64,000 bases of DNA from Peptococcaceae bacterium (lineage in GTDB: Bacteria; Bacillota; Peptococcia; Peptococcales; Peptococcaceae), in NCBI GenBank assembly GCA_017399005.1, contig JAFQEO010000009.1:62001-126000 (forward strand), in the 5' to 3' direction. Below the pieces are notes generated by a model. The model did not search any database, was not told the DNA's origin, and was given only the letters and a program-made list of their open reading frames with translations. Each line of letters begins with the position of its first letter. Position 1 is the first letter of the stretch. The position numbers and the translations under genes were made by a program. Below are positions 17,289 to 26,627 of this stretch, piece after piece.

Positions 17289-18482
17289 TTAATTTTTTTG
17301 AGATAAATAACGTACAGCAAATTCTGCGTAAATTTTTGCAGCGTCTAAAACTTCCTGAAATACAATATATTCATTTGGACAATGGGCCAGTGCCATATCT
17401 CCAGGTCCAAAAATAACTGTCGGGATTCCTGCATCCTGTAGCAAATACATATCCGTTGTTGCGCGCATGCCCTGTAATGTATCATCAAGCTCATAATCAC
17501 GAAGAACATCCTGCATAATAGTTACTAAACAATCTTTTTCACTTACTAGTGCTGCCCCTTTATTATTTAGATACCTTGCTAATTCCCAATTTCCGATCTC
17601 ACCTTTTGCCTGCATATCCTGCAGTACATTTAATAATTCTTTTTCCGCATCGGCAAATGTTTCACCCGGACTTAATCTTCTGTCAATGGATACCTCTGCG
17701 TAATCTGGAATCACATTATTTTTCACGCCACCATGGAATACTGTTGCTGCAATCGTTGGAGATCCAGTCAATGGATGAGCACTTTGTTTATATGCCTCAT
17801 TCAATTCTGAAACCCGAATACAGAATTTCGAAGCTGCATAAATCGCATTTTCCCCGAAGTCAGGTTCGCTCGAATGTGCAGTGCGCCCTCTAAAACCAAA
17901 GATTGGTCTATAAGCGCCTCTATGGGCAATTACAAGCTCCATTTTGCTTGGTTCCCCTACTATAGCCGCATCTGCCTTGCCGCCCTGCTCTACCCAGTAT
18001 GTTGTTCCCATGCCTCCAGTTTCTTCACCCATTACACCGCACAATTCGATTATTCCGTTCATTTCTGGCTGCAAATCTTTTAATGCCAGACAGGCAATCA
18101 ACATCGACATCAAACCGCCTTTGTCATCAGAAGAACCTCTTGCATAAATTTTCCCTTCTATATCAACCGGTTCAAAAGGTTTTGTATTCCAGTTTTTTTC
18201 TTCCCCTGGTGGAACTACATCCATATGCGCATTCAATAATATCTTTTTCCCGCCAGTTCCAAAATAAAGTCGCGCAATTGCATTTGGTCTGCCTGGCTGC
18301 ATATATTGCAATTCTGTTTCGGCCCCTTGCGCCTCCAGATATGATAGTAACAATTTAGCCATTTCTTCTTCATCACCTGGAGGATTAATAGTTTGACAGG
18401 ATAGTAATTTATAAAACATTTTCTTGTATTCTTCTCTATGTTCTTCAATGTACTCACTAATTTTTATAGAAAAATCGTTCAT
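17289..18482 (-). CDS. M20-family metallopeptidase/deacylase (ArgE/DapE type)
   Basis: A 397-residue dinuclear-zinc amidohydrolase. Metal and catalytic residues are visible: H in LNAHMDVVP, D in ARGSSDDKGG, the EE pair in MGEETGG, the acidic residue in IVGEPS, and the C-terminal histidine in LAHCPNEY. The dimerisation lid contains the HRGAYRPIFGFRGRTAHSS segment. Relatives remove acetyl, succinyl or peptidyl groups from amino acids. As first gene of the island operon, beside an enolase-superfamily enzyme, it may deacylate the transported compound. AAGGAGG precedes the ATG. Exact substrate cannot be deduced. Confidence 0.88.
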   Translation of the reverse strand: MNDFSIKISEYIEEHREEYKKMFYKLLSCQTINPPGDEEEMAKLLLSYLEAQGAETELQYMQPGRPNAIARLYFGTGGKKILLNAHMDVVPPGEEKNWNTKPFEPVDIEGKIYARGSSDDKGGLMSMLIACLALKDLQPEMNGIIELCGVMGEETGGMGTTYWVEQGGKADAAIVGEPSKMELVIAHRGAYRPIFGFRGRTAHSSEPDFGENAIYAASKFCIRVSELNEAYKQSAHPLTGSPTIAATVFHGGVKNNVIPDYAEVSIDRRLSPGETFADAEKELLNVLQDMQAKGEIGNWELARYLNNKGAALVSEKDCLVTIMQDVLRDYELDDTLQGMRATTDMYLLQDAGIPTVIFGPGDMALAHCPNEYIVFQEVLDAAKIYAEFAVRYLSQKN

Positions 18483-18537
18483 TCGTCTTGCCTCCTTTTT
18501 ATTTACAAAAAAATTTTAATACTTATTAATTTATTTT

Positions 18538-18566
18538 AATATAACATATAATCTGAATATTTGCAA
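18538..18566 (-). promoter_or_regulatory. Promoter of the catabolic island operon
   Basis: TTGCAA (18561-18566), 17-bp spacer, TATATT (18538-18543) on the minus strand, 56 nt before the M20 start codon. Confidence 0.72.
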
Positions 18567-18617
18567 TAATAAATTTTATATATTCTATATCACCAAGCTC
18601 TATGCGGTATATTTTCT

Positions 18618-18683
18618 GCTATAATAGCAAAACAAGCGCAAACCAATTTGTCCCTGATTGAACAAAAAAGTTTACGCTTGTTT
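18618..18683. promoter_or_regulatory. Candidate operator: 14-bp inverted repeat plus short palindrome
   Basis: Arms AAACAAGCGCAAAC (18630-18643) and GTTTACGCTTGTTT (18670-18683) pair with one mismatch across 26 bp. A 13-bp palindrome TGCTAT-A-ATAGCA (18618-18630) abuts the left arm. The pair lies 64-117 bp upstream of the operon's -35 and just past the regulator gene, so it is either the regulator's binding site or that gene's weak terminator. Confidence 0.5.
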
Positions 18684-18722
18684 GAAATAATATTACAAAA
18701 AATTTTTAATATTCAATTAATT

Positions 18723-19403
18723 TTATATGCTAGAATGTCTAATCTCATCTAAATAATTATAAATTGTATATCTGGATACATTAAACACTTCTGCAACATA
18801 TTCCACTGCACCTTTTACTAAAAAAACGCCTTTTTCTTCAAAAATACGCATCAATTCTATTTTATCTTCTTTTGCCATTAATTCGACCGGAATTGTGGAC
18901 TTTTGTACTACGCTTAATACAATATCTTCGAGATTCTCTTTCACATGGTTTGCAAAAAACTCTTTTTTCTGTTGTGTTTTTCTTTCTTTTTCCGGGAAAG
19001 CAGTAAAATCTTCAATGATTCGATTACAATGCAGAAAATCTGTAATGTCATAATTGATGCATAAGCATCCGATTATTTCGTCCTGCTCGTTTCTAATAAA
19101 TGTCGAGGATGAACGAAGTATTCTTCCATCTTTAGTAACTGTTTTATAGCAGCAGATATTCTGTATAAGTTCTTCGCCTTCTTTAGGTTCTTTATCCTTC
19201 TGTAATGTTTCAAGTATTAAATTGGTTGCCGGAGCACCAATTTCTCTTCGTGTAACATTGCCGATTATATAGACCAGCGAACTCTCCGGATATCTCAAAT
19301 CATGGATTACAACCTCTGTGTTTTTTCCGAAATTTTCATAAATACTTTCTGCTATTGGTATATATTTTTTTAACTCTGGATGCATTTCGTAAGACCTTTC
19401 CAT
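18723..19403 (-). CDS. YheO-type PAS/HTH transcriptional regulator
   Basis: This 226-residue protein has an N-terminal YheO-like PAS domain (about 10-115: VVIHDLRYPESSLVYIIGN, YKTVTKDGRILRSSSTFIRNEQDEIIGCLCINYD). A C-terminal HTH (about 180-226: GAVEYVAEVFNVSRYTIYNYLDEIR) follows. Relatives include regulators of D-amino-acid and cysteine catabolism such as DauR, known from the literature; the effector here is unknown. It is encoded on the same strand just before the TRAP/M20/FMN operon and is its likely regulator. I chose the ATG at 19403, preceded by AGGGGG; an ATG six codons on (MHPELKK) is an alternative. Confidence 0.85.
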   Translation of the reverse strand: MERSYEMHPELKKYIPIAESIYENFGKNTEVVIHDLRYPESSLVYIIGNVTRREIGAPATNLILETLQKDKEPKEGEELIQNICCYKTVTKDGRILRSSSTFIRNEQDEIIGCLCINYDITDFLHCNRIIEDFTAFPEKERKTQQKKEFFANHVKENLEDIVLSVVQKSTIPVELMAKEDKIELMRIFEEKGVFLVKGAVEYVAEVFNVSRYTIYNYLDEIRHSSI

Positions 19404-19546
19404 ACTACAACCGCCCCCTACCAAATATTTTCTAATGTCTATTATAATATAGCTTTGAAAAATCTAACTAGTATATTTGCAAAATATTCTTCTTAATCCT
19501 TTTCAATATTTTTTTACTAAAGCCAAGGTTCCGCGTCATGATAAAA

Positions 19547-19572
19547 AAGGCGCCAACCGAAGTCAGCGCCTT
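19547..19572 (-). terminator. Terminator of the glycolytic operon after secG
   Basis: AAGGCGC/GCGCCTT stem, 12-nt loop, then TTTTTAT on the minus strand. Confidence 0.9.
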
Positions 19573-19582
19573 ACATGTTATC

Positions 19583-19807
19583 TTATTTTGTCAGCATGGA
19601 GAGTACGAATACAGATACCATGAAGGTAACTGCAAAAACTTTAGACCACATTGCAAATGTATCATCCATACCTTTTTTACCTAAAAAGGTTTCTGCACCA
19701 CCAGTGATGGAACCAGATAAACCAGCAGTTTTACCAGACTGCAGTAAAACTGTTGCGATTAAACCAATAGCGGAGATAACCACGATAATCGTTACCAGAA
19801 TATTCAC
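19583..19807 (-). CDS. secG: Preprotein translocase subunit SecG
   Basis: A 74-residue protein with two membrane helices (about 2-20 and 52-72) joined by the glycine/serine-rich loop LLQSGKTAGLSGSITGGAETFLGKKG, typical of SecG. It stabilises SecYEG during SecA-driven export. It starts at GTG behind AAGGAGG. It closes the glycolytic operon behind eno, an arrangement common in Firmicutes. A 9-bp hairpin (19837-19862) separates it from eno. Confidence 0.95.
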   Translation of the reverse strand: MNILVTIIVVISAIGLIATVLLQSGKTAGLSGSITGGAETFLGKKGMDDTFAMWSKVFAVTFMVSVFVLSMLTK

Positions 19808-19836
19808 TGTAAATCCTCCTTCATCAACTTCTACTC

Positions 19837-19862
19837 AATGTATCTATTTTAGCAGATACATT
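19837..19862 (-). other. Hairpin between eno and secG
   Basis: AATGTATCT/AGATACATT stem with 8-nt loop; no T-run on the minus strand, so probably a processing or stabilising structure. Confidence 0.4.
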
Positions 19863-19916
19863 TTGAAATTGCAATGAAAACTTTCTGTTTTTTACAGATT
19901 CTTTCCTGTTTAACGA

Positions 19917-21215
<1,299 letters not shown>

Positions 21216-21288
21216 CTAAATGTTTTTATTTATATTCCGGGACAGAACCGGCGCAAAAATGCGTCAGAACGTCCTCAACACTGGCTGA

Positions 21289-22812
21289 TTAAACTAAACT
21301 TTCGCCTGTCATATCTGCCGGTTTCTCAATGCCCAGCAGTTTCAGCACAGTTGGTGCCACATCCTGCAGAGAGCCGTCTTTCACGGCACATGGCTCTGCA
21401 CTCATCACGATAAATGGAACCGGATTTGCGGTATGCGCAGTATGCGGTGTTCCTTTCACAGGGTCCACCATCTGCTCTGCATTGCCGTGGTCGGCGGTAA
21501 TTAACAGTACACCGCCAGCTTTCTGCACAGCGTCTGCCACTTCTCCCACACATTTATCAACGGTTTCTACCGCTTTCTGAGCAGCTTCCGGAATGCCGGT
21601 ATGACCAACCATGTCGGTATTGGCAAAGTTCACTAAAATAAACGGATATTCTCCGCCATTAATGGCTTCAATTAAACGGTCTTTTACTTCGATTGCACTC
21701 ATTTCAGGCTGCAAATCATAGGTGGCAACTTTTGGAGAAGGAACCAGCAGTCTGTCTTCCAGCGGATTTGGTTCTTCCACACCACCATTAAAGAAGAATG
21801 TTACATGAGCATATTTTTCTGTTTCTGCTACACGGAACTGTTTCACCTGATTTGCCGCCAGCACCTGCCCCAGTGTATTCTGTAAATCCTGCGGCGGGAA
21901 TGCCACAGTCACATCCAGGCCTTCCTCGTACTGGGTCATGGCAACATAGCTGACACCCAGATATTCACGGGTAAAGCCGTCGAATTCTTTATTTACAAAT
22001 GCTTTGGTGATTTCACGAGCACGGTCGCCGCGGAAATTGAAGAAAATCACGCCGTCACCGCTGCCGATTGATGCAACCGGCTGGCCGTTTTCCTGCACCA
22101 CAGTCGGCAGTACAAACTCATCGGTTTCCCCTTTGTCATAAGACTGCTGCACAGCTTCCGCTGCACTGGAGGCTTTCTCACCGATGGCTGCAGTCATAGC
22201 ACGATATGCTTTTTCCACACGGTCCCAGCGGTTGTCACGGTCCATAGCGTAATAACGCCCGGATACTGTGGCAATTCTGCCGACACCGATTTCCTGCAGT
22301 TTTTCTTCTAATTCCTGCACAAAGCCCAGCCCGGTAGACGGCCCAACGTCACGCCCATCCAGGAAGCAGTGTACATAAACATCTTTTAAACCTTTCGCAG
22401 CTGCCAGTTCCAGCAGACCATATAAATGACTGCTGTGGCTGTGTACACCGCCCGGCGATACCAGCCCCATCAGATGCAGCGGTTTATTCTGCTGCAGGCA
22501 GTGATTCATCACCTGCTGAAACGCTTCGTTATCCTGCAGGGTGTGCTCACGCACTGCTTTATTGATTCTGGTCAGTTCCTGATACACAACACGACCGGCA
22601 CCCAGATTCAGATGCCCCACTTCCGAGTTGCCCTGCTGCCCTTCCGGCAGCCCGACATATTCGCCGGAACAGAACAGCTGGCTGTGCCCGTACTGCGCCA
22701 GTAATCTGTCCATATTTTCTGTATTGCTCAGGGCAATCGCATTGCCCTCTGTATGTTCGCTGATGCCCCATCCATCCAGAATCATCAGCACAACAGGCAG
22801 TTGTTTGTTCAC
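21289..22812 (-). CDS. gpmI: 2,3-bisphosphoglycerate-independent phosphoglycerate mutase
   Basis: A 507-residue Mn-dependent alkaline-phosphatase-superfamily enzyme that interconverts 3- and 2-phosphoglycerate. The catalytic serine is in QQGNSEVGHLNLGAGR. HCFLDGRDVGP, FFNFRGDRARE, and the metal segments VNFANTDMVGHTG and LLITADHGNAEQM are all present. It starts at GTG with a GGGGGG ribosome site. Length is usual. It stands between tpiA and eno. Confidence 0.97.
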   Translation of the reverse strand: MNKQLPVVLMILDGWGISEHTEGNAIALSNTENMDRLLAQYGHSQLFCSGEYVGLPEGQQGNSEVGHLNLGAGRVVYQELTRINKAVREHTLQDNEAFQQVMNHCLQQNKPLHLMGLVSPGGVHSHSSHLYGLLELAAAKGLKDVYVHCFLDGRDVGPSTGLGFVQELEEKLQEIGVGRIATVSGRYYAMDRDNRWDRVEKAYRAMTAAIGEKASSAAEAVQQSYDKGETDEFVLPTVVQENGQPVASIGSGDGVIFFNFRGDRAREITKAFVNKEFDGFTREYLGVSYVAMTQYEEGLDVTVAFPPQDLQNTLGQVLAANQVKQFRVAETEKYAHVTFFFNGGVEEPNPLEDRLLVPSPKVATYDLQPEMSAIEVKDRLIEAINGGEYPFILVNFANTDMVGHTGIPEAAQKAVETVDKCVGEVADAVQKAGGVLLITADHGNAEQMVDPVKGTPHTAHTANPVPFIVMSAEPCAVKDGSLQDVAPTVLKLLGIEKPADMTGESLV

Positions 22813-22831
22813 AACAGTACCCCCCGTTTTC

Positions 22832-23584
22832 TTACTTGTACAGAATCAGCTGACTGAAGCTTTCCGGTTTCAGACTTGCACCGCCAACCAGAGCACCGTC
22901 AATATCCGGCTGCGCCATCAGTTCAGAAATATTTTCCGGTTTCACACTGCCGCCGTACTGAAACCGTACGCAGTCAGCAACTTCCCGGCCGTATTTTTCT
23001 GCAATCGCCTGGCGCAGTGCACCGATTACTTCTTCCGCATCAGCAGCCGTTGCCGTTTTACCGGTGCCGATAGCCCAGATTGGTTCATATGCTACAATCA
23101 GTGTTTTCATCTGTTCTTCTGTGAGGCCTTCCACAGCCGACAGCATCTGCCCGCTGCATACACTCACAGTCTGGCCGTTATCGCGCTGTTCCAGATGCTC
23201 GCCAACACAAAGAATCGGCTGCATACCGGCAGCATAAGCGGCCTGTACTTTCTGCTGAATTAACGAATCATCCTCATGGAAAATCTCTCTCCGTTCCGAA
23301 TGACCGATAATCACATACTGCACACCGATTTCCTGCAGCATCGGCAGACTGACTTCCCCGGTGAATGCCCCTTCGGCCACCGGATAGAAATTCTGAGCAC
23401 CAAAACCAACCCCGCTGCCTTTCAATTCAGAAGCCAGCACATCCAGCTGTGTAAAAGGCGCACAGATAACAGCCTCTACCTTTTCCTGCCCTTCAATCAG
23501 TGGCAGAAACGCCTGGCAGAAGGCCGAAGCCTCTGCCCGCGTTTTATACATTTTCCAGTTTGCTATGATAATGGGTTTCCGCAA
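22832..23584 (-). CDS. tpiA: Triosephosphate isomerase
   Basis: A 250-residue TIM barrel interconverting dihydroxyacetone phosphate and glyceraldehyde 3-phosphate. Catalytic landmarks: NWKMYKT (Lys), VIIGHSERREIF (His), VAYEPIWAIGTGKTA (Glu and flexible loop) and GALVGGASLKPESF. It starts at TTG behind AGGGGAG. Upstream neighbour is pgk, downstream gpmI. Confidence 0.97.
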   Translation of the reverse strand: MRKPIIIANWKMYKTRAEASAFCQAFLPLIEGQEKVEAVICAPFTQLDVLASELKGSGVGFGAQNFYPVAEGAFTGEVSLPMLQEIGVQYVIIGHSERREIFHEDDSLIQQKVQAAYAAGMQPILCVGEHLEQRDNGQTVSVCSGQMLSAVEGLTEEQMKTLIVAYEPIWAIGTGKTATAADAEEVIGALRQAIAEKYGREVADCVRFQYGGSVKPENISELMAQPDIDGALVGGASLKPESFSQLILYK

Positions 23585-23608
23585 AGCAACTACTCCCCTA
23601 TCCTGTTT

Positions 23609-24796
23609 TTATTTATCCTGTAAAATTTCGATACCTGGCAGTTTTTTGCCTTCCAGGAATTCCAGAGAAGCGCCGCCGCCTGTAGAGATATGGTCAATTT
23701 TATCGTTTAAGCCGGCTTTTTCGATAGAAGCAACGGAGTCACCGCCGCCTACGATGGAGTATGCGCCGGAATTTGCTACAGCCTGAGCCACAGCACCGGT
23801 ACCTACTGCAAATGCGTCTACTTCAAATACGCCCATTGGCCCGTTCCAGATTACAGTTTTTGCATCAGCAACTGCCTGCTGATACAGTTTTACAGTTTCA
23901 GGCCCGATATCCAGTGCCATTTTGTCTGCAGGTACTGCATCTACGCCAACAGTCTGAGCAGTTTCCGGCTGTTCAATGGCAGCTGCAACGGTTAAATCTA
24001 CTGGAATTAACAGTTTTTTGCCCATCTGTTCTGCGTGCTGCATGATTTCCAGTGCCAGAGCGGTTTTGTCGTCTTCTACCAGAGAAGTACCCATTTCGTA
24101 ACCTTTTGCTTTTAAGAAGGTGTTTGCCATGCCGCCGCCAATCATCAGGCAGTCAACTTTTTCTAACAGATTCTGTACAACACCGATTTTATCGGAAATT
24201 TTGGAGCCGCCAACGATAGCCACAAATGGATGTTCCGCTTCGCTCAGCGCTTTGCCCAGTACAGAAATTTCTTTATCCATCAGGAAGCCCATTACGCCAG
24301 GCAGAATACGGCCAACGCCTTCTGTGGAGCAGTGTGCGCGATGTGCTGTACCGAATGCATCGTTTACATATACATCGCCCAGAGCTGCCAGCTGTTTTGC
24401 CAGTTCTGGGTCGTTGTCGGTTTCACCAGGCAGGAAACGCACATTTTCCAGCATGATAACATCGCCGTTCTGCATTGCTGCTACAGCGGCTTCTACTTCA
24501 GGACCTACTACTTCATTCAGTTTTTTCACAGGCTGACCAATCAGTTCTGCTAAGCGTTCTGCAACGCGGTCCAGACGCAGTTCTTCTTTCACTTCGCCTT
24601 TTGGACGGCCCATATGGGTCATGATGATTACTTTTGCGCCCTGTTCTACCAGATATTTAATGGTTGGAACACCAGCCTGAATTCTAACATCATTGGTGAT
24701 TTCACCAGTTGTTTTGCTTCTTGGCACGTTGAAATCCACGCGGATTAATACGCGTTTCCCTGTTAATTCAACGTCCTGCATTGTTTTTTTTGCCAT
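23609..24796 (-). CDS. pgk: Phosphoglycerate kinase
   Basis: The 395-residue kinase makes ATP from 1,3-bisphosphoglycerate. It shows GKRVLIRVDFNVPRSKTTGEITND, THMGRPKGEV, LENVRFLPGETDND, FVAIVGGSKISDKIGV, WNGPMGVFEVDAFA and the C-terminal STGGGASLEFLEGKKLPGI. First gene of the operon; gap is not in the window. The ATG at 24796 was preferred over 24808 because the latter has its ribosome site directly abutting the codon. Confidence 0.97.
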   Translation of the reverse strand: MAKKTMQDVELTGKRVLIRVDFNVPRSKTTGEITNDVRIQAGVPTIKYLVEQGAKVIIMTHMGRPKGEVKEELRLDRVAERLAELIGQPVKKLNEVVGPEVEAAVAAMQNGDVIMLENVRFLPGETDNDPELAKQLAALGDVYVNDAFGTAHRAHCSTEGVGRILPGVMGFLMDKEISVLGKALSEAEHPFVAIVGGSKISDKIGVVQNLLEKVDCLMIGGGMANTFLKAKGYEMGTSLVEDDKTALALEIMQHAEQMGKKLLIPVDLTVAAAIEQPETAQTVGVDAVPADKMALDIGPETVKLYQQAVADAKTVIWNGPMGVFEVDAFAVGTGAVAQAVANSGAYSIVGGGDSVASIEKAGLNDKIDHISTGGGASLEFLEGKKLPGIEILQDK

Positions 24797-24833
24797 GTTG
24801 TATCGCATCCTTCCAAGATTTCATACTGCTTTT

Positions 24834-24862
24834 ATTATAAACTTTTTTTCGTTCCGGTGCAA
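24834..24862 (-). promoter_or_regulatory. Promoter of the pgk-tpiA-gpmI-eno-secG operon
   Basis: TTGCAC (24857-24862), 17-bp spacer, TATAAT (24834-24839), minus strand, 38 nt before the pgk ATG. Confidence 0.78.
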
Positions 24863-24931
24863 TACAGAAGAGCCTTCTGTCGCGGATTTAATTGGAATTT
24901 TTCCGTATCTTCACAATATGCTAAAACAGAA

Positions 24932-24970
24932 AAAATCCCCTCCGGTTTCTCTCACCGAAAGGGATTTGCG
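24932..24970 (-). terminator. Terminator after the first small HTH gene
   Basis: AAATCCC...GGGGATTTTTT stem-loop with an inner CGGT/ACCG pair on the minus strand, ending in a T6 run. Confidence 0.85.
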
Positions 24971-24990
24971 TTCTCTATTCGTAACCGGTC

Positions 24991-25284
24991 TCAGCCGATT
25001 TCCAGCGCATCGTCATAACCGGCATCTTCCGCCTCCGCCTGCTGTTCTACCAGCCTGCGCATATCCTGCAGAAATGCCATCACTTCCTCCTCGCTCAGCA
25101 TCAGCAGCAGAAAAATCAGCGTGGATGCCGATAATGACTGCCTGTCCCGCTTTACATTATTATAAGCTCTCGCTGAAATATGCAGCGATTCCGCCATCCG
25201 TTCCTGTGTATAGTGCATTCGTTCTCTGCAATCCTCCGACAGCTTAATCAGATGCGGACGGAAAATTAAAGTAAAATTGTGCAT
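24991..25284 (-). CDS. Small helix-turn-helix protein, paralogue 1
   Basis: A 97-residue protein with an XRE-like fold: an N-terminal basic stretch (FRPHLIKLSEDCRERMHYTQ) and an HTH at about residues 26-50 (ERMAESLHISARAYNNVKRD). A leucine-rich helix and a glutamate/alanine-rich tail follow. It aligns over most of its length with the gene at 25505-25789, which shares M-H-x-x, x-PHL, the HTH spacing and a 'LxxEEExxxxL' helix. Each gene has its own terminator, so they are separate units. Target genes are unknown. Confidence 0.72.
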   Translation of the reverse strand: MHNFTLIFRPHLIKLSEDCRERMHYTQERMAESLHISARAYNNVKRDRQSLSASTLIFLLLMLSEEEVMAFLQDMRRLVEQQAEAEDAGYDDALEIG

Positions 25285-25343
25285 AATCGTATGCCTCTCT
25301 TTCTGTAATAATTTGTTTAGCAGGTAAATTCTACCGCATTCTG

Positions 25344-25375
25344 AAACCGGCTTCGACGAGGTATACTTCCGGTTT
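25344..25375. promoter_or_regulatory. Inverted repeat upstream of HTH paralogue 1
   Basis: AAACCGG/CCGGTTT arms separated by 18 bp that contain GTATAC. It lies 60-90 bp before the start codon, possibly an autoregulatory operator. Confidence 0.3.
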
Positions 25376-25436
25376 TAAAAATTTTTCTAAAATTTTCTTC
25401 GTATCATTCTGTTTTGTCTGTTTTTGAACAGAAAGA

Positions 25437-25487
25437 GAAAAACCCCTCCGCAGTTGAAGAGTTTCTTCCCATGCAGACGGGTTTTTC
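25437..25487 (-). terminator. Terminator after the second small HTH gene
   Basis: GAAAAACCC/GGGTTTTTC ends with a partly paired interior; the T5 tract lies on the minus-strand 3' arm. Confidence 0.75.
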
Positions 25488-25504
25488 CAAATCGAATGGC
25501 TTAC

Positions 25505-25789
25505 TTAAATAAAATCGATTTTGACTAAATTAGCCTGATATTCTTCCGAATCAATCAATACTCGAAAGTTCTTGATGATATCCAGTATTTCTTTTTCTGT
25601 CAGTAAGCCGAAAAACAGAAGCAGTTCTACTGTTGATAGCATTGAAATGCCGTACTTTAAATCATGATAATATCTCTCAGAAATGCCCAGTTTTTCGGCA
25701 AATTCTTTCTGTGACATATTTAATTCTTTTCTGTGTTTTTCTATAATTCCCGCTAAATGCGGTTTATAGAAATATGCTAATTTATGCAT
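25505..25789 (-). CDS. Small helix-turn-helix protein, paralogue 2
   Basis: A 94-residue XRE-like protein (HTH about residues 23-47: NMSQKEFAEKLGISERYYHDLKYG) ending in a hydrophobic/acidic helix (LLFFGLLTEKEILDIIKNF). It is paralogous to the 97-residue protein 220 bp downstream. The start was set at the ATG at 25789, directly behind AAGGAGG, rather than 19 codons upstream. Its unusually long leader (to about 26000) contains a large stem-loop. Function beyond DNA binding cannot be told. Confidence 0.72.
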   Translation of the reverse strand: MHKLAYFYKPHLAGIIEKHRKELNMSQKEFAEKLGISERYYHDLKYGISMLSTVELLLFFGLLTEKEILDIIKNFRVLIDSEEYQANLVKIDFI

Positions 25790-25884
25790 TATAAATTCCT
25801 CCTTCTTGCGTAAAACAGGAACTCGTTCTGCACATAAAGCAAACATTTTTCACGCTATTCTTTTATATTTCGTTTTTCTCTTTA

Positions 25885-25974
25885 CGAAAAGCCAGGCAGC
25901 CATACAAATTTGATTCTGCACGGGTTCAATGTATGCTTCATGTTGCAGATAAATATCCCGCTCCATGCTTTTCG
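25885..25974 (-). other. Structured leader upstream of HTH paralogue 2
   Basis: CGAAAAGC and GCTTTTCG (25967-25974 and 25885-25892) close a 90-nt domain with an inner CATACA/TGTATG pair (25901-25906 with 25930-25935). The 25790-26035 gap otherwise holds only AT-rich promoter-like sequence. Confidence 0.35.
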
Positions 25975-26035
25975 CCCTAATAAATAATAATTTTTTTGTA
26001 AAGTTTCATTTTTCTTTTCTTTTTGTTGTAAGATA

Positions 26036-26076
26036 AGAAACCCCGGCCATCCGGACCGACAGCCGGGATTCTTATT
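26036..26076 (-). terminator. Terminator after the small secreted protein gene
   Basis: AAGAATCCCGGC...GCCGGGGTTTCTT stem on the minus strand with a T-rich end. Confidence 0.8.
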
Positions 26077-26096
26077 TGCTAGTAATAGATTTTTGA

Positions 26097-26537
26097 TTAT
26101 GCAGTTACTTCATCAGTATACGATACAACAGATTCTGACTGTGTACCTTCCCATACGGTGTAAGTCGCTTTTATGCGATATGTGTGACCTTCTGTTACAG
26201 CTTTTGTTTTATATACATATGCTTCATAATCATTCTGTGTACTTGTCCATGTACCATAAGCTATCCAGCTATTTCCGCTCTTCAACTGCAACTCTGCAAT
26301 TACTTTAGCTTTTGTTGCATTTAAAACATCGCCTTTGACCCAACAATCCACGGTTGCTATTCCATTAGAAATCCCTAAGCCATTTTTCCATTCTTCAATA
26401 TATGTCATACATGGCATGATATTATTATCTTGGTTATCAGCAACAATTGTATCATCGGCAAAAGCTCCCATTGGCAGAACCATTGCTACCATTAAAGCCA
26501 TAATAAAAACCATTTTTTTTAAATGCTGTTTAGTCAT
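26097..26537 (-). CDS. Small secreted protein of unknown function
   Basis: A 146-residue protein with a clear signal peptide (KK-x-hydrophobic core ending GAFA, cleavage near residue 27). The mature part looks like a single beta-sandwich: alternating hydrophobics, several W/Y residues (SGNSWIAYGTWTST) and two TY-x-V repeats. It resembles short exported proteins of clostridia (DUF6147-like, not verified). It lies directly downstream of the ECF sigma/DUF4367 pair and could be a target of that system. Confidence 0.7.
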   Translation of the reverse strand: MTKQHLKKMVFIMALMVAMVLPMGAFADDTIVADNQDNNIMPCMTYIEEWKNGLGISNGIATVDCWVKGDVLNATKAKVIAELQLKSGNSWIAYGTWTSTQNDYEAYVYKTKAVTEGHTYRIKATYTVWEGTQSESVVSYTDEVTA

Positions 26538-26627
26538 AAAATATCCCTCCTTTCTATATAATTCTATAAGGAATTTATCTCCTCATAGAAAATAACGAAA
26601 AGAAGGACATTTTTTGGACATATTTTT

